A stretch of 51,090 bases of DNA, taken from Gnetum montanum. Its lineage: Eukaryota; Streptophyta; Gnetopsida; Gnetales; Gnetaceae. Shown piece after piece: positions 31,701 through 39,956 of the stretch (its first letter is position 1; the number at the start of each line of letters is the position of its first letter). The stretch lies in contig MNCI01011158.1 in the NCBI GenBank assembly GCA_015680685.1, forward strand, positions 337,223 to 388,312, written 5' to 3'. Under the pieces are notes generated by a model that was not told the origin of the DNA, searched no databases, and saw only the letters and a program-made list of their open reading frames with translations. The translations under genes were made by a program, and so were the position numbers.

Positions 31701-32898
31701 TGAAGGCTCCCACGGAAATGACCACCGAAGCTAACCCATCTCCAACAAAGGAGCCATTTACTTGGATCGAAATGCCAAGTAAAATGGATTTTGTCCTTGG
31801 CATTGTTGATGAGGTAGTTGGACGCATCCAACAGGCTTACCCTGAAATAGGTACAGATGTCTTAAGCGCTTGGCGTGCTTCATTTTTTTTTTGTACTCGT
31901 TTTCAATGCTCAATGTCTAATGTATATTTTTCTCATGTGAATAGGGGCTAAACTAAGGTGGGATCCATCTGAGGCCACGCATATTGATAGTTTTCCTGAA
32001 CTACCACCAGAGATTGAGCAAGTGCCAAGGTAGATCTATGACGAGGTGGCAGAATGCATTGTGCAGAACGCCAAGTCTTTTTGGACCTGCAGGAATTCTA
32101 TCGAAGAGCTATGGTTGTAGATTTAGGCAAGGGAAAAAGAGATTTCCAAGCTATTGGCAGAACAAGATGACCTTAAATCACGCTATGAGTTTGCCTCGGC
32201 AAGGTTGACTGGTGATCGTTCCTGGCGAACTTCCAAGATTACTTATACTAAGTATTGGAACCTATTAAATCGTCAAGTAACTATGACCCGGGAGCTAGCA
32301 GAGCGTAAGGCACAAATAGACTTGCTGAATCTCAAGTGCCAGGATTGGAAAGCTTTTGCGTCTAAGGTGCGGAAATGGGGTCAAGATGAAAAGATGCATA
32401 AATATCATTATAAAAAGGCATTGAAGGAGCAATCCATAGAGAAGCATCAGCTGGAAATGTTTGTAGAGGGTTTAGGCCTACGATCTTCATTTGATGCTTT
32501 CACTAGGCACACTGTGGTAGAGATGGAGTCTTCCAATAGGGTTATTACTATAGCTTCTGGGGAGGTTTCTATGGGCGAGTTTCCTCTCAAACATCCCACT
32601 TGGTCTACTGTAGACAAAGGGAAGGCCTTAGCCGATGTTGATCTGGTTCTTAATGGAACTGACTGGGCAAGTGTCTTTGAAGAGGAAATCCTTCGTTGGC
32701 TGGAGTTTGGTCTACGAGGATCTTCTTCGGTAAGTCGTTTAAATTTTTCAACTTTGTTTATTAGTTTTTAGCAGGGAATGTCATATCTTTTTGTTAATTA
32801 TTTTCTTTTACCTTTTACAGAGTCACGACGATGACAGTGGCCAGGAAGGTGACCCTAGTGGAGTGGGGAAAGATGATGCGGAGGAGCCTGAAGATTAA
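28797..32898 (+). pseudogene. Opposite-strand eight-exon gene of element C, slightly broken
   Basis: Exons read: 28797-28927, 29238-29687 (HAD segment), 29763-30034, 30124-31169, 31290-31559, 31647-31850, 31945-32729, 32821-32898 (stop TAA). Introns are 75-310 bp with GT-AG ends such as GATG|GTAAGT and TTTTACAG. Phases agree at 30034/30124, 31169/31290, 31559/31647, 31850/31945 and 32729/32821, provided exon 4 has lost one base, which its frame change near 30530 shows independently. In-frame TAG codons lie in exons 3, 4 and 7; exon 2 has a TGA. Exon 4 (VKGVKVVFHLSMEFFSELFG) loosely recalls plant transposon-associated proteins of unknown role; exons 5-6 are Glu-rich, exon 7 helical and Lys-rich, exon 8 acidic. 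Element A keeps the same gene at 5824-8903. Function unknown. Confidence 0.78.
29238..29687 (+). pseudogene. FCP1/NIF-like HAD phosphatase segment, catalytically dead
   Basis: In order: KPFLLVVELVGVLAWF at the place of HAD motif I (LLVLDLNG-type), FLPFMLERFSVVIWSYISEQ (motif II region of FCP1/NIF domains, WSS-type), STRPLSRVWDLL (the KPL..LKELKKVW-type stretch), and HHINNTLFLAACAHTLFQNP, where the family has the SNTLLVDDS..K...NPP stretch. The motif I Asp residues are Glu and Val here, and the motif IV Asp pair is Ala-Ala, so no phosphatase activity is expected. A splice acceptor (ACTTGCAG) precedes it. Element A has no counterpart, so it was gained in the C lineage or lost in A. Probably a captured host gene fragment. 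Confidence 0.7.
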
Positions 32899-33354
32899 GC
32901 TCCTCCTAGATTTGATGCCTAGTTTCAATTTGATGTTTTGGTTGTTAGAATGATTATGTATACGATCTATGCCTTATGTGGAGACATTGTGCTAAGTTGT
33001 AATTTGACTTTGATACATTTATACAATTTTTCGGTTGAGTTTTCTGTTATTCACTTTTTTGTTTGAATTTTGCGTTTGTTTGAACACTGATAAGCATAGA
33101 TTTGAAGTGAAAATATTTTTGTTCTTTTGGCTATTTAAATGTAAACACGATGCAGCAGTGTAAAATGTTTTTGTTCATTTTGTTGTTTAAGTGTAATGCA
33201 CGAAGTAGGAATGCAAGTAGGAATGTAATTGTAATTGAAGCATAATCGTGTAAAAGGGGAATGTGAAGGAAAACTGTAACTGATAATGCAACAATGTAGG
33301 CATAAATTCGAACAGTGAACTTGAATTGAGAGAAAACAAATGTAAGAAAATGCT
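32899..33354 (+). other. Downstream flank of the opposite-strand gene, element C
   Basis: AT-rich without genes. A GTTTTTGTTC..TTTTG stretch occurs twice (about 33112 and 33166). Confidence 0.45.
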
Positions 33355-33610
33355 CTAGTTTAAGGCCATTTCGGGCCATGCACACATGTGTGTTAGTTTA
33401 AAGTCATGACAGACTATAGTCTTGATGTTCTAGTTTAGGGCCATTTCAGGCCCCATGCACTAGTTTAAGGCCATTTCGGGCTATGTGTAAATAAGAGAAG
33501 TTTCAAGTGATATTGGTGGATTTCTTGGTAAACCGGCCATTTCTGGCCGTGGCTAGTTTTATGTCGTTGTGGACATGTGATAGTTTAACGTCATTTCAGA
33601 TGATGAATGT
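33355..33610 (+). repeat. Mini-hairpin array C-iii, six to seven units
   Basis: GGCC-atttcg-GGCC, AGTC-atgaca-GACT, GGGCC-atttca-GGCCC, TGTC-gttgtg-GACA and CGTC-atttca-GATG after TAGTTTA. The arms show four different first pairs. It starts right after the protease stop in element sense. Confidence 0.85.
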
Positions 33611-33613
33611 AGC

Positions 33614-34342
33614 TTATTGGTTTAGTAATTTTTTGAGTTTTCTTAATTTAACATTAGGAGTGGCGTTAATAGGTATGATCCTATACTCAGCGTCCCCTTT
33701 GCTGATCACGTTGAATGGTAATTTAGCCCAAGGGATGTCCGATGGAACAAGCTCTATGTTGGCGTCTTCTAGTGTCTCTATATGTTCAGTAGTTTCTAGG
33801 TTTGTTGTAGTTTCTAGTTTAGGCGGTGTATATACAATTTCAGGTTTGGGTGTTTCTGTGCTAGGTGAAGTTTCTTTTGCGTCTGATGGATCATTGTCTA
33901 CTAGTTGCATGCAACTTTGTTTTTCCTTTGTGTCATCATATTTAGGTTCTTCAAACTTAACCTCCGAGCCTCGATTGGTATCCGTATGTGATGAGATGGT
34001 AGGTGTAGCAGCCTCCCCATGTATAATGATTTCACTGCCTTCATAAGGCAGGTGAATCTCTTGGTGTATGAGGGAAGAGACTACTCTCAGTTGGGCCAGC
34101 CAGGGTCTTCCTAATATTAAGTTGAACCCTAGCATTTCGTCGATGACAACAAAGTTAGCAAATGTGGGGAATTGATCCCCTGCTATAAAGTCCAAAGTTA
34201 TGGTGCCTTTTACTACTACGTGTGATCCACTAAACGATTTTAAACATGTAGTGGAGGTTGGTCTAATTAGTTTTGTAAGCCCTAATTGTTCAATGACGGG
34301 ATAAGGTACTACGTTTGTGGCGGCTCCGTCATCTACATGCAC
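33614..34342 (-). CDS. Element C aspartic protease with acidic linker, open frame
   Basis: 242 codons open. Active site HVDDGAATNVVPYPVIEQL at the start, then VVKGTITLDFIAGDQFPTF, LGFNLILGRPWLAQL (second conserved Gly-Arg block), IHQEIHLPYEGSEIIIHGEA, then a Thr-, Glu- and Pro-rich linker. It ends in TAA directly before array C-iii. The frame upstream (34343-34380, FITIQINQFKYIE) runs into it from the gag linker. Retropepsin acts as a dimer and cuts Gag and Pol. This is the best preserved coding part of the element. It belongs to a larger gag-protease product and has no own start. Confidence 0.85.
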   Translation of the reverse strand: MHVDDGAATNVVPYPVIEQLGLTKLIRPTSTTCLKSFSGSHVVVKGTITLDFIAGDQFPTFANFVVIDEMLGFNLILGRPWLAQLRVVSSLIHQEIHLPYEGSEIIIHGEAATPTISSHTDTNRGSEVKFEEPKYDDTKEKQSCMQLVDNDPSDAKETSPSTETPKPEIVYTPPKLETTTNLETTEHIETLEDANIELVPSDIPWAKLPFNVISKGDAEYRIIPINATPNVKLRKLKKLLNQ

Positions 34343-34958
34343 TCGATGTATTTGAATTGATTTATTTGTATCGTTATGAACATAGGTGCGGTTGTCACTT
34401 CTCCTATTTTCTCATCAATTTTGATGTTGTTAGTGTGGAAGCCTGGTGATTTAGAAGTCGATCCTTGAAGCGAATACATTACCGCATGAATTGACGGTTC
34501 ATTTGGGGGTAAGTCTTCGCTTACCGAGATCGATGTCAACATGCATACTAGGGCTTCGTGATGAGTTTGAGAAGTTAACATTAGGTCATATAGGCTTAAT
34601 GAAGTGTTTTTTTGTTTAAGTGCCTGCATGACCTGTGTTAGGGCTGTTGCTAAATCTTTACTATTAGGTGTATGCTTGTTAGTTGTTACGTGGTCCATCG
34701 GGCCCAACAGTTTTATCTCATGTGTAGCTGGTTTGACATTTTCTTCCATAGCCGTTGATCTGGATATATCATGTATTCCTGATGATTCTCCCTTATAGCT
34801 CATGTTCGGTTCATTATTAGGTGATGTCATGGGTAGTGCACTTAATGGAGTGGGCTTGCGGGATCCTAAGGCAAGCTATTGACGTTCTTTCTCCAAGCGT
34901 TCTCGTGTAAGCCTATCTGCCAGGCGTTCCTGCGTGTGGCGCAGGGGAATATTTGGTT
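34343..34958 (-). pseudogene. Element C gag-protease linker
   Basis: 34333-34830 holds a 165-codon frame with HHEALVCMLTSISVSEDLPP and PSIHAVMYSLQ, conserved in element A (10365-10550). A charged helical stretch, ERLADRLTRERLEKERQ, lies at about 34870-34940. One frame change joins it to protease. Confidence 0.7.
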
Positions 34959-35766
34959 TCTGAACATCAGTTTACTTTAGAACCCGTATGACATATGGAG
35001 TAGGACAAGGTTACAATTGGGTGGTTGAAGGTGGTTGAGTGTCAGGCTACGAGGGCACCCTAACAACATACGGGGTTGGTCTATTCCGTGTTTGCAGAGT
35101 GGAAGGTTGGTGGTTATCAGGATGTTTGGGTATCCTAACAACATATGGAGTTGGTCTAGTTGGGGGTTGTGCCTCCATAGTTGCAACCGCAGGTGGCACC
35201 TAGACTACATAGGGAGTGGGCTGGGTAGGAGGTTGCGTGTTTAGGGTAGTAGTGGTAGGAGGTACACGCACTACGTATGGTTTAGCTTATGGTGGTATGG
35301 TAGAGGTTGCCACCGTGGGAGGTACCCGGATGACATAGGGTCTTTGCAGGGCAGGCAAGTTATATGGAGGGTATGATGATTGAGGTGTGGGTGTTTGTGC
35401 AATAGAAGGAATATGAACTACAAAGGGTCTCTTAGGTGTTTGTTGTTCATTATCTAAATAAATGGTGTTAATCCTAGGTGCTTCTTGTTCGTTATCCAAG
35501 TAGATAGTGTTAATTACGTATGGTGTTTCCTTGGTATTTAATGGGTCTTTATATAAGCCCATGGATTGGTTTTGCGGTTGGACTGGGTTGGACTCATCAA
35601 AAGTTATTTTGCCCCTATCAATCATTCGTTGAATGTCTTGTTTTAGGGAAAAACAAAAATTGGTACCATGTCCATTACGTTGATGATACTCACAATACCT
35701 ATCAAGCCTAAAGCCTTTTGGGACAGGAGGCTCGTTAGGTGTGGCCAAGCCCGAATTCTTGACCAA
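34959..35766 (-). pseudogene. Element C gag C-terminal part: zinc knuckle and Pro-rich peptide repeats
   Basis: It begins with PKGFRLDRYCEYHQRNGHGT then NFC: a Cys-X2-His-X3-Gly-His-X4-Cys knuckle of the type that binds element RNA. INTIYLDNEQ follows twice. Then PYVVRVP or variants recurs at about 35420, 35335, 35275, 35205, 35150, 35070 and 34990, with 20-28 residues of Pro-, Thr- and Gln-rich spacer. Stops break the later repeats. Element A has the same knuckle region but without the Cys residues. Confidence 0.8.
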
Positions 35767-35775
35767 TTCACAGAA

Positions 35776-36774
35776 CTAATCATGTATTTGAATAGCTGCA
35801 GGAGACATCTTCTTGTGTTTCATCATTCCATCCTTCAAAAGTTGGTCAAATAGTTGAGAATGTTTCGCAGGTAGTGGTGTGTATTGAAAGGGATCTTTCC
35901 TCTCAAAGTTTCGGGCATGACTTGTTGTGGCAGTTTGTGATGTAGAAGGTTCGGGTGGAGTGGTGGGAGCTAGTCTAATATAGTTAGCAGGGGTAGCAGG
36001 CAGTTTTTCTTGTTGTCTCATGCTCGTTTGTTGTGTTTCTGCTACTGCTACTATAGTTATCTTAGCCTTTTCTTTGTCTTTCTTGTTATGTTGGTTTTTA
36101 AATGCTGAATAGGCTGGGTCATGACTGTTTTGCACAGCTTCTTCAATATTCTTTATTTGTACAAATGCTTGGCTAAGAGTGCATGCATTAAGATAGTACA
36201 ATTTGGACTTCACAAAATCATTAATGGCCCCCTTTAGAATAGTGAGGAGGTAAGTCTCCAGGATTGGCTCATGAAGCTCATTGAGGGCAGCACTCCACCT
36301 TTGAATAAATTTTTGAACAGGTTCAAGCAGTGCTTGCTTGACCTGTATGAGGTTGTCCAGTGTTGCTTTAGGCTTCAAGTTATACTTGAACCTGGTAATG
36401 AACTAGTGTAATAAATCTTCCAAAGAAGCTATGGAGTTTCGAGGCAAAGCTTGATACCAGTCAAGTGCTCTCCCTGTGAGGGACATGGGGAACACTCGCA
36501 AGATAGCATGTGGCCATGCCTGAAGCAACACACACTCTAGTATAAATGTTACAAGATGGGCGTTGGGGTCTGTTTCCCCATTGTATTTGGTTAACGTGGG
36601 TAGGGAAATACCTTTAGGTAATGTTAGAGGTGGAATCGAAGAGCTGATAGGGTCATCTTGATAGAAATCTACTATCTTAAGCTCTTCGTCAATAGTTGTT
36701 TTGAGGCACTTGACTTCATCAGTTAGCTCTTGCATCAGCTTTTTGGCTTCAGCCCAGTCTTGGGCACGAGGCAA
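35776..36774 (-). pseudogene. Element C gag core
   Basis: KGISLPTLTKYNGETDPNAH, MSLTGRALDWYQALPRNSI and, after a TAG in LLH*FITRF, VQKFIQRWSAALNELHEPI and INDFVKSKLYYLNA: the retrotransposon gag domain (W-Y-x-x-L-P block, then F and W positions). A Lys-rich stretch and NFERKDPFQYTPLP follow. Apart from that TAG the block is open over about 330 codons. Gag forms the particle. Confidence 0.88.
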
Positions 36775-37881
36775 GATAGTAGATTAATTATGTTGTGTTG
36801 TATACAAGTTAGATTATTGCACGGTGGGCTAGAAAGAGGAGAGTTGAGTGGTTGGAGGTTGCGCTTGTGGAATATTCATGGTAGGTGCTACTAAGGGTAG
36901 CATACTATAAGGAAAGGGTTGTTGTTGTTGTTGTTGCTGTACTTGACGGATGTTCATGGATGGAACTGTAGGAGGTGGTATGTTGTAGTGAGGGGGTTGA
37001 TGCGATTGCATACCAATCGTAGCCCACTGCTCGGTCATGTTTTGTGGGGGAACACCCTGAACTTGTTAAGTTAAAGTGGTGAAGAATGCTCCTTGGGTTT
37101 GGATTCATGGTATATAGTGTGCGGATGTAGAAGCTAGTATTACATGTGGCATCCTGATCACTCGGGGTGGGAAGGTTATTCCCACATTAGTTTGAGGAGG
37201 ATGTTGTTGGGGTTTTATTTTTAGGAAGGGGGGTGATGTGGTAATGGGAGGAATAGTGGTGATGGGTATATTAAATTGGATATCAGTCACTGGGAGAGTG
37301 GGAACGAGAGTGAATGGTTCGTGTTGGGGCACATGTGCTTGAGTGGTTTTAAATGGGTGGAGAGACATAGTCTCCCCTATGAAGGGATGAAATAACGAGT
37401 TCTCGTACGTGTGTGGACTGAGAGTATGGTATGAGTCCTCGTGTTTGGACTAAGCTGCAAAGTTATCCTCCTCCTCTAATTGAGGATTTACTATGAACTG
37501 ATCTAGAGATTGACTCCTTACCAGGATGAGCTGTCAGATGAGCTCAGAATAGTGCTCTGGAAGAGGGATGATGTCATATGGGGAGGGGATGAACTCATGT
37601 CCTCCCTTATGAATTAGTTCATATTGTTTCTTAGCCTCCATTTCAGTTTGATCTACTGTCAGGCCAGCTTGTATCTTCATGCATATAAAGTTATATTGTT
37701 CTTGTGTTATGGCATTGAATGATGGATTCTCCCCTTGCAGTCTGAGAGATCGACAAGGTCCTCCCTGGGGATTAACCTCACTATGGGACCCTATGGGCTG
37801 CATAATGGGTATTGGCATCGTTTTGGGGCCAATGGTATCTGGAATGTACTTGGTTGAAACATTGGTGTTGGCAGTATTCAT
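36775..37881 (-). pseudogene. Element C gag N-terminal part, Pro/Gln-rich
   Basis: The likely start is ATG at 37881-37879 (MNTANTNVSTKYIPDT), the first good ATG after the leader. SLRLQGENPSFNAITQEQYN follows, then an acidic block, then Pro-rich and Thr-rich stretches (37105-37368) and a Gln run of seven or more (about 36910-36945, GTT/GCT repeats on the plus strand). Stops and frame changes lie at about 37533, 37460, 37100 and 36830. Confidence 0.7.
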
Positions 37882-38577
37882 GATGAAAAGGTCATAAATG
37901 TAACAAAGTGGAAGGGAGACAATGTCAAGGTGTACAAGTGAGGATGTGGCCGAATATGGAATGGGTATACTTATCAGCGTACACCTAAGTTGGTAGCATC
38001 CAGCCTGTTTACACAGCGTATGGACTGGATCCTAGCATACAGTCTTCAACGACCAGCGTACAGAAACTGGTCACAGCGTGCAAACTAGGGTCATGGCGTG
38101 CAAACTACAACTATCAGCGTAAAGTCAGAGTGGTCAGCATGTTGCAAGTGGTTGCAGCATGTAGATAGGGTCTACAGCATGCAGGTAAGCTGGCAGCATG
38201 CAGCCTGTTTACACAGCGGATGGACTAGATCCCAGCATATAGGCTTTAACAACCAACGTACAGAAACTGGTCACAGCGTGCAAACTGGGGTCACAGCGTG
38301 TAGACTGCAACTGTCAACGTAAAGCTAGAGTGGTCAGCGTGTTGCAAGCTGGGCAGCGTGTACACAGGGTCTACAGTGTGTAGGTAAGATGGGGAGCGTG
38401 TAGATGCTGGGATTGCTGTAGAATAGGACACAAATTCAGAGAGTTGCAAAATCAAAGTTATGCAGATAAGGTGTAAATCTGAGGAAACTTGGTGGTAGAT
38501 CAGAAGCACAAGGGGCATGGTGTATGAGATCAAAGTAGATTTAAATAGTTTTAGGCCCTCCTTCTAGCACCATTTTC
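37882..38577 (-). other. Element C leader with PBS
   Basis: Between gag start and 5' LTR. It holds a 200-bp tandem duplication (38001-38400) dense in CAGCGTG words. PBS is the reverse complement of 38554-38572 (TGGTGCTAGAAGGAGGGCC), five bases inside the LTR; the same site with two changes is in element A. Confidence 0.75.
38001..38400. repeat. Tandem duplication, two 200-bp units
   Basis: CAGCCTGTTTACACAGCG at 38001 and 38201; CAGAAACTGGTCACAGCGTG at 38061 and 38261; GTAAAG..AGAGTGGTCAGC in both. The period is 200 bases exactly over most of the unit. Each unit itself holds about seven CAGCGTG-like words. Confidence 0.92.
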
Positions 38578-39951
38578 TGTAGTGTTTGAAATCATCCATG
38601 CAAGGCTAGAATGGGACGAGCACCACGTGATTTATAGATGAGCACAGAAGACCCTACCTTCGCTTGAGGATGAGTTGGAATTGAAAAAGGTAGAGTACCT
38701 TGGGTGGTCTGCACGCAGATCAGACAAGGATTTCCCCAACATATACCGATGTGCAATACGTTGGGTTATGTGTAAACAGCATGATAAACGTTGACCAGAA
38801 CATGAACGTGCAAAGAAAAAAATACAGAGATAAATAAAAATGGATGAAAACTGTAACAAATATTGACCAAAAATGAAACAACTTTATTGCAAAATCAGAT
38901 TACAATGCACCGGTCTAAACGCAGTTGTGAATCTGACACAAGACGGACGAAGAGCCCTGGTGGATGCAGAGGGATGATGGTTAGTTGGTTTAAATTGTAG
39001 GCATAGCGTGAAGGCTATATACTTAGCATATAGGGTAGAAGCCTAGCGTATGGGGTTCCTGCTCTGATTTCCTAAGTGCCTCCAAGTTTTGTCTCCTATT
39101 TTCCCAAAATTGCCAACCCCGATCTAGTAAAAAATTTGGGTTTTTATGAGGTTTTTGGGCATTGGATTCTGATTTGGAAGTGTATGAGTGGCTATGGGTG
39201 AGAGAATTTTGGGTCGGGTGACATGTGGCTACATTGTCTGAGTGCAAAGAAAATTACAATTGTACAGCGTGCTGCATGCCAGCGTGTACATGCTGGGCGT
39301 GTGAACTCAGCGTACAGACTTGCCCAACACAAGACAATTGAACTTTACAAACGAATATACTGTTACAATAGAAAATCTTGAATTTGGCCCTTGGATCATG
39401 AGAATGCTGCCTGTTAAATTTGGGCTCATCTGAGCTCGATCTGACATGGTTTTGGAACCCTTCGACTGGTGTACGCTGGGCTGCACACTGGGCGTGCAGG
39501 ATGTACATGCTCAGCATGTGAGCTTCAAAATGCATGATTTCAAGGCCTAAACCTAGCTTTCTTGAGCCCATGATGATGCCTAACAATGGCCTTATCTTTG
39601 AGAGTTGATGCCTTGTGAAAATCCAGCTCTGAAGTGCCTGTTTTGGTTCACCTTTGAAGTCATACGCTGGGCGTGCACGCTGGGCATATGGGTGTGCACG
39701 CTGGGCGTACACGCTAGGCGTATAGGATGCATACTTAGTGAAACCCAAGTATTTTGAGCTCAATATTTGCCAGGTTTGATGTCATATGTCACCTTAGTCT
39801 TCTATGGATCCCAGGGGACCTTTTCCTATTCAGTTCGACTCCGTTTGATGCTGTTTTTGAGGTTCGCAAGCTTCGGTCATGCTAGGGAGCATCATGACTT
39901 AGTTCGATTCTTGTTGGAGAAGTGCTAAGCTCAGAATTTTGTGGTGTTTCA
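38578..39951 (-). repeat. Element C 5' LTR
   Basis: 1374 bp, ends TGTAGTGTTTGAAATC and GTGGTGTTTCA on the plus strand. In element sense it begins TGAAACACCAC. It contains CAGCGTG, CTGGGCGTGCA and CTGGGCGTACA clusters (39000-39730), with one extra ~21-base unit near 39685 relative to the other LTR. Confidence 0.95.
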
Positions 39952-39956
39952 GGGGG
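39952..39956. repeat. Target-site duplication GGGGG, right copy
   Basis: Matches 21538-21542. Confidence 0.85.

Larger units (their letters stand above)
21543..39951 (-). mobile_element. Element C: complete Tat/Ogre-type gypsy LTR retrotransposon, 18.4 kb
   Basis: Bounded by LTRs at 21543-22895 and 38578-39951, with GGGGG target duplications. On the minus strand the order is 5' LTR, PBS, leader with a 200-bp duplication, gag, protease, hairpin array, an opposite-strand multi-exon gene, hairpin array, RT, RNase H, second RNase H, integrase, hairpin array, 3' UTR, PPT and 3' LTR. The double RNase H and a break between protease and RT fit the Tat/Ogre lineage. The LTR copies differ by an indel of about 21 bases and scattered substitutions, so the insertion is old. 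All coding blocks have stops or frameshifts. Confidence 0.93.

Noticed and set aside
28797-32898. TAG read as an amino acid in the opposite-strand gene
   Set aside because: Plant nuclear code; TAG opposite Gln also occurs in gag, protease and integrase of dead copies, as expected from CAG decay.
33507-34046. Plus-strand open frame of 179 codons
   Set aside because: Shadow of the protease and its linker; the minus frame has HVDDGAATN and other protease motifs.
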